From assembly GCA_947044405.1 (NCBI GenBank), contig CAMRHE010000331.1:1116001-1180000 (forward strand): a stretch of 64,000 bases of DNA, given 5' to 3'. The stretch is from Leptodactylus fallax (lineage: Eukaryota; Chordata; Amphibia; Anura; Leptodactylidae). The notes below the pieces were generated by a model that saw nothing but the letters and a program-made list of their open reading frames with translations, was not told the DNA's origin and searched no databases. A program made the position numbers and the translations under genes. Positions 37,345 to 49,345 of this stretch are shown one piece after another; the first letter of the stretch is position 1, and every line of letters begins with the position of its first letter.

Positions 37345-37895
37345 TTTCCTGGGATTCTGCTCATGACCGGGCATCACTAACAGATGCCTGTGCTAGAGCA
37401 GGAAGCTAAAGGCTTCCTGCTCCACCATTTTATCAGCTATGTCGGCATCCTATGGATCCAGATGTACTTGAGAGCAGACAAGTGGCCATATCCCCTTTGG
37501 ATCGCTGCGGCCCCCCGAGCGGGTCTCCACACTCATAGACTGTAAGAAGTTTTTCTGATTGTGCTCAAATTCTCTTTATCAAGGACCTTTTTAGCTGCAT
37601 CATACCCAGTACTTGCAGTCCCGTGTTCCTGGATCTCCTATATTATGGTCACTTGGACTTTCCTCAGCTATTTGTTCGTATCTTACGAACCAGTAGTAGT
37701 AATAATGGATTGGAGAGGGGACAGGCTTCCAGAATGGAAGTCTATGCCAGTCAGGAACTGTTGTGAATTAGATTATTTATATCGGGCCGAGGAGTCCCTA
37801 CAGATGCCTCAGGCAAACGTGACCTTTATACCTCCCTTAGAATGAGATCCGGGGGCAGTAATCTGTTACTATGACAGCCGGGAGCCTATTGGTGC
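37345..37895. other. Gene B intron 1, beyond the gypsy element; no gene
   Basis: The 94-codon plus frame at 37,561-37,845 shows no recognisable domain. 37,555-37,620 matches 9,365-9,440 in inverted orientation, so this is probably transposon debris. Confidence 0.4.
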
Positions 37896-37899
37896 GGTT

Positions 37900-38597
37900 C
37901 TATTAGATGTTGTCTTAAGCAGCCTGTAATACAACTCTATGGATTTTGCAATACATTGCAAGGCATAAGAATTGCAGTGTATTGTATTCGTGATCAGACC
38001 CTCTGATGTTCAATAAGGGGCCTAAAAATAAGGAGGTAAAGAAAAAAAAAAATTTAAGAATGACAGTGAATGCCGAAGTAGGAAGGAAAGTCAAAAAAGT
38101 TGCGCTGATATTTTTTTGCCTCAGAAAATTTGAATAGAAAGCGATCAAAACATCAGACATTCCCCAAAATGGTACAAATGAAAAATTACATCAGGCCCAG
38201 AAAAGAAAGACGCCTCCTGCAGCCCTTTATATGGAAAGAAAATCCAAGTGTCAGACTATGGCGACGCCAAAAAAATTTTGTATAAAATTTTTGGATTTTT
38301 CTTATGGTGTTAAAACATAATAATACGGAATGGTGACAACCCGCAGAATACAGGGGACAGGTCGCAGTGAACACCGTATAAACGAAATCCCCAGTTTTTC
38401 TACATTTCCCCCCATTCTGAATCTTTTTCCAGCACCTAGTACATTGTACAGAATAATAAATGGTAGCATCATGAAGAACAATTTGTCCCACAAACATTAG
38501 GCCTTTATATGGCTCTGAGAACGGAAAAATAAAAAAAACCATTGGGAGGCGAGGAGTTAAAAACAAAAATTTGAAAAATAACTGCAACAGGAAGGGG
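37900..38597. mobile_element. Frog-type interspersed element ending GGAAGGGG-TTAA
   Basis: The phrases 'gcgctgatatttttttgcct', 'aaaagcgatcaaaac' type and 'ggaggcgaggagttaaaaac' identify a repeat I know as common in frogs. The right end GAAGGGG is followed by TTAA (38,598-38,601). A shorter copy ends at 50,397, at the equivalent distance from gene C's first exon, so the insertion predates the B/C duplication. Confidence 0.65.
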
Positions 38598-38679
38598 TTA
38601 ATAAATGAGCTGAGAGCCGGAGGTCGCCCTGGCAACTGTATAATGTACAGACCAGAAGACACCCCGGGGTCACACATAC

Positions 38680-38775
38680 CTCCTCCTGTACAGCAGCCCA
38701 GGGGGGGGTCTGTGGCTGCAGGACCTGTGATGATATCACAGGTGGGAGGAGTCAAGGAGTCACATGATCAGCAAC
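38680..38775 (-). promoter_or_regulatory. First exon and promoter of gene B
   Basis: The minus-strand exon ends ...TACAGGAGGAG at 38,680, then GTATGTGTG. The near-palindrome CCTGTGATGATATCACAGG lies at 38,724-38,742 (one base of the CRE-like core differs from A: GATATCA versus GATGTCA), with CACATGATCAG at 38,761-38,771. It is nearly identical to gene C's block. Confidence 0.68.
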
Positions 38776-38896
38776 CGTCAGTACTCCAGCTGCAGTGAAA
38801 GTACAACTCCCAGCATGTATACCTGCTCTGATGTGAATGGAGGACGATAGGGGTTGTAGTTCTGACAGCAGCTAAAGGTTGCTGAGCCCTGATATA

Positions 38897-39525
38897 GCAG
38901 AGCTGTTTGTGTGTGATGTTTATGTAGCAGAGCTGTGTATGTGATTTGCGTGTAGCAGAGCTGTGTATGTGATTTGCGTGTAGCAGAGCTGTGTATGTGA
39001 TTTGCGTGTAGCGGAGCTGTGTATGTGATTTGCGTGTAGCAGAGCGGTGTATGTGATTTGCGTGTAGCGGAGCTGTGTATGTGATTTGCGTGTAGCAGAG
39101 CGGTGTATGTGATTTGCGTGTAGCAGGGCTGTGTATGTGATTTGCGTGTAGCAGGGCTGTGTATGTGATTTGCGTGTAGCAGAGCTGTGTATGTGATTGA
39201 CATGTAGCTGGGCTGTGTATGTGATTTGCGTGTAGCAGAGCTGTGTATGTGATTTGCGTGTAGCAGGGCTGTGTATGTGATTTGCGTGTAGCAGGGCTGT
39301 GTATGTGATTTGCGTGTAGCGGACCTGTGTATGTGATTTGCGTGTAGCAGAGCTGTGTATGTGATTTGCGTGTAGCAGAGCTGTGTATGTGATTTGCGTG
39401 TAGCAGAGCTGTGTATGTGATTTGCGTGTAGCAGAGCTGTGTATGTGATTTGCATGTAGCAGAGCTGTGTATGTGATTTGCATGTAGCAGAGCTGTGTAT
39501 GTGATTTGTATGTAGCAGAGCTGTA
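38897..39525. repeat. 28-bp tandem array, about 22 copies
   Basis: The unit is TGTAGCAGAGCTGTGTATGT plus GATTTGCG. It begins right after GTTGCTGAGCCCTGATATAG, the same lead-in as the short repeat at 52,150. Long frames across it are spurious. Confidence 0.93.
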
Positions 39526-39934
39526 CAGTTGTGTTGCTGTTTATCTGGTCCTTCAGGGATTAGCCTGACCACATGACGGGACAGAGATCGGCTTTCTGAA
39601 GGAATAAAGACATAAACCTCATTGTGGTAAATATCCCTTGGGCCATTGTTTTCTCTATTAGATCATGTGTGTAGTGTGAATGTGTTGTGTGATTCATCAC
39701 ATGTAGTATGTAGCGTGTAACCAGCAGAACACGGGAGAGGAAATATTACTAATACCAGATTAAGGAAAGTTTTGCTTACAAAATGAGGCCCAAGGCCTGG
39801 ATTACAGATTGGGGGAGGAAAATGCCCCAATAAAGGTGGATGACAAGTGGGCGGTGACAATGTCACTGATCAGCTCCAGGGGGGCCGGACTGGGATATGT
39901 GCAGATGTGGTCAGCTGATCCTCCGGGGGTACGC
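39526..39934. other. Unassigned spacer
   Basis: No gene or clear repeat seen between the 28-bp array and the duplicated flank. Confidence 0.4.
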
Positions 39935-40122
39935 GCGAGGGCAGGGCGAGGAAGGGAAAGAGCGACATGTAATATAATAGTGTGTGGAGAACATCAGGGC
40001 AAGTGAAAGGCTGCGACATGGAATATGTGCCCGATATAATGTGCACAGCTTGTACCACTGCAGATAAATCCCACAATGTGTCCAGCTGGTTCTCCGGGGT
40101 ACAGCAATACCCAAAATGTGGT
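39935..40122. repeat. Segment duplicated at 21,859-22,045
   Basis: The B-unit copy of the flank described at 21,859. Homology ends abruptly near 40,122, where a transposase relic begins. Confidence 0.85.
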
Positions 40123-40124
40123 TG

Positions 40125-40210
40125 TCTGCTGCCTGGGTGATACCTTCAGCCTGTGCCTTTTGAGGTCGTCTATTGTGGATTTTAAGGTGTGTTTAGGATC
40201 ATTATCCATT
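40125..40210 (-). pseudogene. Small Tc1-like transposase relic
   Basis: The minus-strand translation gives QMDNDPKHTLKSTIDDLKRH, the second-aspartate motif of Tc1-like transposases. Nothing else of the element is recognisable. 40,210-41,070 contains frames at 40,202-40,586 that I cannot assign. Confidence 0.6.
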
Positions 40211-41446
40211 TGTAGAAGCCATCATCATCCTCCTCCCCATCATCCTCATCATCATCTTCATCCTCCTCCTCCAAAATTCATCAGGCTTGTTTAGATGCTG
40301 TGACGCTGAATGTTGTGGTGAGGACGCCGAGGTTTCTTCTGATGACCCTTCCACGACGGCCATCTTTGGGCTGACCAGTAGAACAACGTACCACAACTCC
40401 AGAGTCTGCGAGATTTGCCTTTCCAGCCATCCTACGAGTCTCCAGGCCTTCTCTTGACCTCGGCTGGTCCTGGTGACTGCCATCTCTTTGTGACATCCTG
40501 AAATCACTTTGCCATCTTCTTCTAGCCATTTTCAGAGTGCTCGGCGGCTTCTTAGAAGAAGTCCTGGCTGTTGTTTTATGGGACAAGGTCAGCGGATTCC
40601 GGGGATATGGAAGGAACGAAGAACGGCTGACAATCCATCAAACTAGATTAGAAAGACTCTTGGCTGGCTACAAGCGGTGGTACTTACCAAAGGGGGCGCT
40701 GTCAGGTACTCACCATGCAGGGTGTCCAAAGTTTTGTTTTGGGCCCTTTTACTTTTTTGAAAATGTAAAAGATAACAATAACTTTTTTTTTTCTTAAACT
40801 ACAAAGGAAATGTGAATGTGTCAGCTCGTGTAGAGATCATCTCATCTTCAACTTCCTTAACTATTCACAGTAACAGGAATTTTTTCCAGGTGCGCATAAA
40901 CTTTTGCCCCTGTATTATAGAATGCCATTTGTATGATGTGTATGGCCAGCTCATGGGGGGGTGCAGAGGGGATGAGCGACCTCCCCACAGACAGTATAAT
41001 GCCCTCTTAGTGCCCCCAAACACTAGTATACAAAGAGTAAATGGCCTCAGTCCCCACACAGAGGTAAGTATACAGTGGGAATGGAACGTATTTAGATCCC
41101 TTTAAATTTTTCACTCTTTGTTTCATTGCAGCCATTTGCTAAAAGCCAAAAAGTTCATTTTATTTCTCATTAATGTACACTCAGCTCCTCATCTTGACAG
41201 AAAAAAAAACAGAAATGTAGATATTTTTGCAAATTTATTAAGAAAAACTGAAATATCACATGGCCATAAATATTCCGAGCCTTTGCTGTGACCCTCATAT
41301 TTAACTCACTTGTTCTCCATTTCCTTCTGATCCTCCTTGAGATGGTTCTACTCCTTCATTGGAGTCCAGCTGTGTTTAATTAAACTGATTGGACTTGATT
41401 AGGAGAGGCCACACCTGTCTATATAAGACCTCACAGCTCACAGTGC

Positions 41447-42978
41447 ATGTCACAGCAAATGAGAATCAGGAGGTCAAAGGAACTGCCCAAGGAGCTCAGA
41501 GACAGAATTGTGGCAAGGCACAGATCTGGCCAAGGTTACAAAAGAATTTCTGCAGCACTCAAGGTTCCTAAGAGCACAGTGGCCTCCATAATCCTTACAT
41601 GGAAGAAGTTTGGGACGACCAGAACTCTTCCTAGACCTGGCCGTCCAGCCAAACTGAGCAATGGTGGGAGAAGAGCCTTGGTGAGAGAGGTAAAGAAGAA
41701 CCCAAAGATCACTGTGGCCGAGCTCCAGAGATGCAGTAGGGAGATGGGAGAAAGTGCCACAAAGTCACTATCACTGCCGCAGTCGGGGCTTTATGGCGGA
41801 GTGGCCCGAAGGAAGCCTCTCCTCAGTGCAAGACATATGAAAGTGTTAAATCTTATAGTCTAGAGTCTAAGAATGGAAAAGGTCATGAAGTAACATTTGT
41901 GTGGCATGTCATTCTTGACAGACTATGGTTAAAGTGGCTCTGTGCTGAGTAGATGGAAAAAGGAAGGTCTCAGTATAACACACAACACGTCATAGGAACC
42001 AAACTTAGGGCTATGTTCATATAGGGAATGATCCAGTATCCCTGGAAGGATCATACAAAAAACTTATCCATATGAGGAATTATGATGGACAGGGGTAAGG
42101 CTCTCTCAGCCTTTATAAGCAGGCTTTAGGAGTATGGGGGAGAGCACTAACACCTTTTCACAACAGCTCTCATTCTATTTGTTTCTTGATCTTCTGTTTA
42201 ACTTTAACTTATGTTTTAGGAATAGATTTTTCTGTAACCTATTTGCTTTGATTAAACCTTTTTTTGCTTTGATCCATTCAACGGACTCCTGCTGTTCTCT
42301 GGTGTCACCCAAGTGCACTCTGTGTCATAAATCAAGGAGTGTGTTGGTATTTTACAGAAAGACCGCATAGAGTTTGCCAAAAAACACAAGAAGGACTCCC
42401 AGACTATGAGAAATAAGATTCTCTGGTCTGGGGAGATGAAGATTGAACTTTTTAGCGTTAATTCTAAGCGGTATGTGTGGAGAAAACCAGGCACTGCTCA
42501 TCACCTGCCCAATACATCCCAACAGTGAGACATGGTGGTGGCAGCGTCATGCTATGGGGGACAGGACAACTGGTTGCAATTGAAGGAAAGATGAATGCGG
42601 CCAAGTACAGAGATATCCTGGAAGAAAACCTCTCCCAGAGTGCTCTGGACCTCAGACTGGGCTGAAGGTTCACCTTCCAACAAGACAATGACCCTAAGCA
42701 CACAGCTAAAATAACAAAGGAGCGGCTTCAGAACAACTCTGTGACCATTCCTGACTGGCCCAGCCAGAGCCCGGACCTCAACCCAACTGAGCATCTCTGG
42801 AGAGACCTGAAAATGGCTCCACCAACGTTCACCATCCAACCTGACGGAACTGGAGAGGATCTGCAAGGAAGAATGGCAGAGGATCCCCAAATCCAGATGT
42901 GAAAAACTTGTTGCATCATTCCCAAGAAGACTCCTGGCTGTACTAGCTCAAAAGGAAGCGGCTTCTACTCAATACTGA
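41447..42978 (+). pseudogene. Tc1-like transposase, split by an LTR
   Basis: The first 132 codons (MSQQMRIRRSKELPK to LLSARHMK) are open and then broken by the LTR insertion. Coding resumes at about 42,362 (DRIEFAKKH-like). It carries a frameshift near 42,525 and an in-frame TGA at 42,662-42,664 replacing the arginine of [16 protein letters not shown] and [11 protein letters not shown] remain, with the third acid kept. The stop matches element 1 (STQY end). Clearly inactive. Confidence 0.9.
41844..42356 (+). mobile_element. Solo LTR, 513 bp, with 5-bp duplication GAAAG
   Basis: It starts TGTTAAATCT and ends GTATTTTACA (TG...CA). GAAAG lies at 41,839-41,843 and 42,357-42,361. A TTTATAAGC TATA-like motif lies at 42,112-42,120 and ATTAAA near 42,251. 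No internal retroelement sequence is present, so it results from LTR-LTR recombination. Not the same family as the LTRs at 29,937 or 23,640. Confidence 0.9.
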
Positions 42979-43197
42979 GCAAAGGCTCTGAATACTTATG
43001 GCCATGGGAGATTTCAGTTTTTCTTTTTTAATAAATTTGCAAAAATATCTACATTTCTGGGTTTTTTTCTGTCAAGATGGGGAGCTGAGTGTACATTAAT
43101 GAGAAATAAAATGAACTTTTATGCTTTTAGCAAATGGCTGCAATGAAACAAAGAGTGAAAAATTTAAAGGGGTCTGAATACTTTCCGTACCCACCTC

Positions 43198-43320
43198 CCA
43201 GTACTCACGGCTGTTAGGACTTCTCCTTCTTTGCTCTGGCGCTGACACAAACTACATTACAGCAACACCAGCGCCATGAGCAGAGAAGGAGACAACAGTC
43301 CTAAGAACGGCAAGTACCCC
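43198..43320. repeat. Short inverted repeat (hairpin)
   Basis: GTACTCACGGCTGTTAGGAC near 43,200 is inverted near 43,300 (GTCCTAAGAACGGCAAGTAC), with CTGGCGCTG / CAGCGCCA inside. Probably a small MITE. Confidence 0.65.
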
Positions 43321-44090
43321 TTTAAAGCATCAGGGTAGTTTATACATTAATGCTCGAAAATTTTCTGACCCTGGCAGCGAGTCCCAGCTGAGTAATACAG
43401 GAGCGACCCGGAAGTCATGCTGCATATATTATGGTACTGGGCGTTAACTTTACACTCAGTGCAACGTAATAGTACGGTGCAAAGTGGGAAGATGGTACTG
43501 AGGAGAATATACAACGCTCAAGTCAATAGGGGCAGAACTGCAGTACCGGCACCGGCCACCATACAGAGCATTGAGCCAACTGCTCCCAGCTCCATACACT
43601 GTATAGCACATGGACCGGACGCTCTTCTGAACGGTTGCTCCATGTGGGGCCGGCTGGTCAGATATTTATGGCTTTTCTTCAGAATACGCCATAAATAAAA
43701 ATCATGGACAATTTCTTTAATTTTATGAATTTGTCTGTAAAATAGACTTTAAAAAGGTATTTCTGAGGTGCGCAGAAATCCGGGGACCTGGGACTTGTAA
43801 TCATCAAAGGGTGGGGTCCGCATGGGGTCAATGCCCTCAGGGGCTGCTATAGAAGAGGTTCGGAGGCAGCATATTGGTGGGTCCTTGTCCTAATTTGATA
43901 AAGAAGATGACAGGTATAATAGGGTCTTCACACTGCCCGTAGACTCCTGGATTACAATGATGGCGATCAGGGGAATGCTTGGCTATAATACAACACACGC
44001 AGTTGTGTAGGGTGGCCTTGAAAAAAATGGAGCTGGGTGAGTGAATATTGGCGTTACCTTTTGGAATAATCCAACAGTGTGGAGGCCAGT
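43321..44090. other. No gene seen
   Basis: Unassigned intergenic sequence. Short frames here show no domain. Confidence 0.4.
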
Positions 44091-44094
44091 AAAG

Positions 44095-44365
44095 GAGGCA
44101 ATTTATCATATGGGGGGCCATAAAAGGGTCACTGTAGCATGTGGGGGCCAAAAACAGGGGTGATGTAGCATGTGGGGGCCAAAAAAGGGTCAATGTAGCA
44201 TGTGGGGGCCATAAAAGGGTCAATGTAGAATGTGGAGGCCAAAAAAGGGGGCAATGTAGCATGTGGGGGTCATAAAAAGTGGCAATGTACTATGTGGGGG
44301 ACATAAATGGGTAAATATACTGTTTGAGTGCCCGTTAAAGGGGCAATATACTGTGGGGGCCAATA
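44095..44365. repeat. Degenerate ~30-bp minisatellite
   Basis: About 8 diverging copies of 'gtagcatgtgggggccaaa aaagggtcaat'. Divergence increases to the right. Confidence 0.8.
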
Positions 44366-44559
44366 AAAAATGAAATATACTGCAGGGGACAAATATTCAC
44401 CACATCATTGGTTCTGCACCCTGCAGAATACGGATAGGGACGACTCGGCCCAGAAATGTACTAGGACACCGAGAATCCAGCGGCCAGGTAGACTTCAATT
44501 GTTCATGCCAGAATTATTAAGAGGCCAGAACCAGCTCAGTACAGGACGACCAGTCTTAA

Positions 44560-44910
44560 AGCGTAACTAAACTTTCAGACGACTTTTGATTTTCTGGCAG
44601 GATTTGTGTCATTTACAAATTTTGTAATATACTTTATTAACACATTTTGGATCCTTTCTGTTAAATCCTGCATTTTTCACTCTTCCCCTCACTTCTATAT
44701 CGAGAGCTGTTTCTGTCTTGTACTCCATACACAGTAACATTCAGTGAGAGGCAGGGACAGCTCTCAATACAGGAGCAAGGGAAAGAGTGAAAAAAAATTC
44801 AGGATTTCACAGAAAGGAGCCAAAATGTGTTACTTAAGTATATTACACAATGTATTAATGACACAAATACTGCCAGAAAATCAAAAGTTGTCCGAAAGCT
44901 TAGTTACACT
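44560..44910. mobile_element. Palindromic TTAA-target MITE, 351 bp
   Basis: The two halves are inverted copies over almost their whole length (AGCGTAACTAAACTTTC on the left; GAAAGCTTAGTTACACT on the right). TTAA lies at 44,556-44,559 and 44,911-44,914. No coding capacity. Confidence 0.9.
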
Positions 44911-45224
44911 TTAATGAATCCCCCCATTATGTTTATGTATTAAATTTGTCACTTGAATACTCTATATAGAAAATGACCATTATGTACAAAGTTTACTTTT
45001 TCTTTTTCCCAAAAGAAGTGTAGATAGAAAATATCGTAGGAAGAAAGATTTCAATAAAGTACATAATGTAAGCCTACTAAGAAATGGTATAAAGGTAGAC
45101 TAGACAGTCTAGGCCAGACTTATCAAACAGCGCTATGAACTATAGTAAATCTGTCTAGTTAGTAAATCTGCTCCATAGTGTACAGAAAATATAGAACTGC
45201 TCGTCTATATAAACATTCTCAATC

Positions 45225-45460
45225 TGAACATGAATATGGCTTCTCTCCTGTGTGAGTTCTTCGATGTTCAACAAGACTTGACTTCCAGGCAACACGTTTC
45301 CCACATTCTAAGCACAAATATGTCCCTGTGTGAACTCTTTGATGTCCAACAAGAGCTAGTTTCCTTGTAAAACATTTGTCACATTCTGAACATGAAAATG
45401 GCTTCTCCCCTGTGTGAATTCTCTGATGTACAAAAATACAACTTATTAGTAAACCTTGCC
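45225..45460 (-). pseudogene. Decayed fingers downstream of gene C
   Basis: Beyond gene C's stop, in another frame, come [20 protein letters not shown] with its RVH, then [20 protein letters not shown] with RTH joined by a shortened linker (HTGTY), then GEKPYSCSD and a stop. The segment between 45,420 and 45,465 carries at least two frameshifts. Confidence 0.8.
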
Positions 45461-45464
45461 ATAT

Positions 45465-46132
45465 TCAGAACATGAATTGCTTCTTTTCTGTGTGAATTAT
45501 ATGATGTCTAATAAGCTCTGACTTCTGGTTAAAACACTTTCCACACTCTAGACATAAAAATGGCCTCACTCCTGTATGAATCCTTTGATGTACAACCAGA
45601 TTTGGTTTGTAGGTAAAGCATTTTCCACATTCCGAACATGAAAATGGCTTCTCCCCTGTGTGTTTTCTCTGATGTAATACAAGACTTATTTTATGATTAA
45701 AACATTTGCCACATTCTGAGCATGAAAATGGCTTCTCTCCTGTGTGGGTTCTTTCATGTGCAACCAGATTTGATTTCTGGGTAAAACTTTTCCGACATTC
45801 TGAGCATGAAAATGGCCTCTCCCCGGTGTGAATTCTCTGATGTTCCATAAGAGCTCGTTTCTTTGTAAAACATTTCTCACATTCTGAACATGGAAAGGTC
45901 TTCTCTCCTGTGTGAGTTCTTTGATGTTTTCTCCTTCTGTGACTTTTATTTCCTCTAGACGTTTGTGATAGGACGTGTATAATAGGATCAGATGATAGAT
46001 CTTTGCTGTGAAGGGCTGAGGGTATATCTGGGGTAATGACATGTTCTTCATATGGATCTTGTTTGATACCATGATCCTCTGCTTTATAATCTGTAGATAT
46101 CAGATGTCCCTCTGAGCTCCTGGTACAGTCAT
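45465..46132 (-). CDS. Gene C zinc-finger exon, 5 fingers
   Basis: The acceptor CATCAG precedes 46,132 and the frame is open to a stop at 45,465. It has the shared spacer ([10 protein letters not shown]...), a basic HRRRKHQ, then fingers starting [30 protein letters not shown] (twice) and [10 protein letters not shown], the last closing HHIIH. The reading frame ends in what should be finger 6 (EKKQFMF then stop), through a small deletion. Confidence 0.88.
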
Positions 46133-48270
46133 CTGATGAGAAGAAAACTGATTTTAGTAATTTACATACAATGTACATAAAAATATACTGATATTATATA
46201 ACATTTCTATACATATTATAAGAGATGGAGCAAAATTCATACAATTATTAGGATATTGGTGGTAAAACAGATGACAATTTATCAGTAGAGCTCAAAGCAC
46301 GGACCAGGATGTTCTGTATCTAAGCTTTATCTGCTCTCGGCTTTTGCTAAATAATCTGCATAAAGAAGAACTAAAGGTGCAAATTTGGCTGCCATCACAT
46401 GAACATGAACCGGTTGCCAGGTCTTATCTGTAATAGAATCATCATCGCATTCTGTATCACCTTCCTCACTTTTATGCGACTCATCATGGCAATGGGATTC
46501 CTCTATGCCCTCACAATTCCTAACAGATTTCCCCCTAGTGCCCCTACCAGCACTACCACCAGTAGCACACCCCCTGCCACTATTACCTCCACCAAGACTT
46601 ATGTCTTACATCTTTACATCTAAAAAACACTGGCAGTTCTCATCCAACTCATCAAAAAGAGGAGGAAAAAGAGGAAGTCTTGGGCTATGAGGAATATTTC
46701 TCTCAGCAGATGCCACATGACTACTAGAGAATGGGATCTGCCAATGAAAATGGAGAACACATGGTTGACAGTACAGAAAGACAGCATGGTAAGTTATATG
46801 TTGAGGAGGAACACACAGACCCCTACTCAATATTTATGGTTCACTGCTATAAAAAAAAAAGTCTTTATTCTCAGGAAGTATGACAACACTGCTGCTACTG
46901 GCGGGGCTGTCAAGACAAGAAGTCGTGTTGCTGTTGCCATCCACATTCTTATTGTTAGTAGTACTTGAATGAGTGTTTCCTCATCCACCTCTTTTTGCCT
47001 GTTCCCTGCCCTGTTTATTCACAGACATTTTACTGCACACTGTGCTTCGTGATTTGGCAACAATCAGACACTGTGTATTTTTTTTTTTAATAAAAAAATA
47101 TTTCAAGAAAAAATTGCAAAGCACTAAAAGGGTCACCTGGTCAGTGAGTATTAGACTAGATCACTAGAACTGTGTCAGTCAGCTTATATTAAATAACAAT
47201 ATTTTTTCAGATTAGTGCAGGCCTTTTTTCTGATTAGCATAGGCTAGACTGTATTTTGTGTGAACACACAAAAAAAAAAATTGCTGAAATAACAGATTCT
47301 TTTTTTTTAGTGCGGAGGCTGCACTACGGTGTATGTTGGGTGAACAACAAGAAACCGTTTGTATTTAATGGACTTTTTTTTTTTTTTAAGATTTGCGCAG
47401 GCAAAATCAGCACTTTGCTATTACAACAGCAGTATGTGTTTTATGAAAAAATGTAAACTGTTGCCCAAAAAGTCCTTAACAAAACATTTTTCACTAACTG
47501 GCTTGTCTTGTCAGTAAAAAGAAAGCTTAAAGAAAGTAAATAGAGATGAAACTGTTCTATTGCACAACAAACAGACACAATTAGATTATTGGCAATGAAA
47601 GGGTTAACTATGTGTAAACAGCAGAAGCAGCACAGATTCACCCAGTCAATGTCTATGAACTTATCCTATCTCTAATAAATTCTAGTACTCATCTGTCCTG
47701 TGTAACTTCTTGATTCTCTAAGTTCTCCTAGTTCTGTAACTATTGCTGGAATTCCTATAGCTTTTTCTGACAAAATATACAGTGAGATGAATCACAGATC
47801 TTTTTGCATGTCCTCCATTACAGCAACTAAAGGCTTATCACAAGTGTTCAAACTTATATACTCCATACGACATCAGCACTGTAAGGTCCACCTACCACTG
47901 TCTATTGGCCAAGAGACTGTCAGGTGTTGCTACAACGTCACAGACAATATTTGAGCCATTGCATACGTGTCTGCTCTGCATTTCCTGGTCAAACATGTGG
48001 CGTCGGCCATATTCTTGTAGCACAGCCATTTTTATTTGACCAAAGCGAGTCACCATTTGCTCGGTTTTGTTAAAAACCGAACAATTTGGAATATTTGGGT
48101 CAAACCTGATTCCTTGTGAACAGATTGGTCCATCTCTAACATGGACTGGAGCCAACTGTGCTTCTAACTCTGCTGAGTATAACTGATCTGTACATAGACC
48201 ACCTGTCTGTCCTCCGCCAATCAGATATGTATGGCCTATAGGAAGGATAGCCTCTAAAAAAAGAAATATG

Positions 48271-48315
<45 letters not shown>

Positions 48316-49345
48316 TATACATTATATATTAATATTAGAAAATTAGAATAATCTCTCCCAGTACAATCTGTGACTGTTCTGTGGTATATTCAGTGGTGAC
48401 TCCTCACCTGGGCGGTTCCCTGTAGGAATGTCCTCCTCACACTCCTCATCACCACTCACATAGGGCTCTGCTTTTATTGCTGTGGCCATAACATTGTTCA
48501 GATCTTTATCCTGAGGCTGTGAAATAAATATTGTAAGTCAGCAACGAAGGAAAGAGACACAAGGACTTCACAGCCCATCTACACATCATAGGGAATATCT
48601 CCATCTACCTGATCATCCTGTGGAAGAAGAGGACTGGGACATCTCTCCGGTGTTGTCCTCTTACTGGATCTACCTGTAGGAAACACAGACAGGGACTGAA
48701 TTCATTCTGTACATACAAATACTGGAAGTCCATGTGTATATAGTCATGTCTATTACCTGCTGATGTGAGGGGCTGGTGGTCCTCCATCATCACCTCCTTG
48801 TACAGATCCTTGTGTCCTTCTAAATACTCCCACTCCTCCATGGAGAAATAGACAGCGACATCCTGACACCTTATAGGAACCTGACAACACAATGATACAG
48901 TCATCACCCAGACCCCTCCAGTTACTGTATAATGTCCCAGCATTCCCAGCAGTGTCACCTCTCCAGTCAGCAGCTCCAGCATCTTGTTGGTAAGTTCTAG
49001 GATCTTCTGGTCATTGATCTCCTCCTGTATCAGGGGGTGAGGTGGAGGCCCTGGGATTGGGCTCAGGGTTCCTCCATATCCTTCATACACAGGAGCCTGA
49101 CAGCGCCCACTAGAGGTCTTCTTCACTACTGTGTAATCCTGGTTATGGGGAGACACATTAATAACTATCACTACATACATGTCCAGAGTCCATCACCTCT
49201 CCAGTCATATCATCTGTTATTACTATAGATAAGAATGATGTAATGTGACATCATCAGAATCTCTCACCTCTCCAGTAAGCTGGTAGATGATCTCTAGGGT
49301 GAGATTTAATATTCTCTCCGCCATCTTGTTCCTGTCTCTTTCCAT
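45465..49345 (-). CDS. Gene C: KRAB C2H2 zinc-finger gene, 407 aa predicted, 3'-shortened
   Basis: Minus-strand exons are: 49,368-49,268 (start codon 49,345-49,343, [10 protein letters not shown]...), 49,138-48,959, 48,880-48,757 (KRAB-A), 48,673-48,609, 48,516-48,408 and 46,132-45,465. Coding lengths of 78, 180, 124, 65, 109 and 668 keep frame throughout, so a protein of 407 aa with KRAB-A and five fingers is possible. The finger array was evidently longer once (relics at 45,225-45,460). The first exon and promoter are at 50,480-50,690. Exons and introns 2-5 are almost identical to gene B. Function could be kept with fewer fingers or could be decaying; the sequence alone cannot decide. Confidence 0.8.
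46133..48270. other. Gene C intron 6; transposon debris
   Basis: 46,200-46,385 is shared with gene A's intron. 46,400-47,640 holds short frames (for example an acidic minus-strand stretch near 46,420-46,800) that look like a decayed transposon ORF without an identifiable family. 48,060-48,140 resembles hAT-MITE end sequence. Confidence 0.4.
48272..48330. repeat. (TA)n microsatellite
   Basis: A run of about 28 alternating AT dinucleotides, then imperfect copies, in intron 6 of gene C. A similar (AT)n lies at 63,024-63,050. Confidence 0.95.
48757..48880 (-). CDS. Gene C KRAB-A exon
   Basis: 124 bp, encoding the same KRAB-A core ([14 protein letters not shown]...YKEVMMED) as genes A and B. Confidence 0.9.

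Larger units (their letters stand above)
41073..43196 (+). mobile_element. Tc1-like element 3, interrupted by a solo LTR
   Basis: Same family as 4,776-6,392 but in the opposite orientation. The left end is CAGTGGGAATGGAACG with TA before it; the right end CTTTCCGTACCCAC has lost its last bases. The excess length over element 1 (2.1 versus 1.6 kb) is the 513-bp LTR at 41,844-42,356. Confidence 0.92.

Noticed and set aside
38778..39572. 264-codon repetitive frame
   Set aside because: Product of the 28-bp array (28-base steps cycle the frames).
40202..40586. Two overlapping 101-codon minus-strand frames
   Set aside because: No recognisable domain; low-complexity part from a CAT/TCC-rich stretch. 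Left unassigned.
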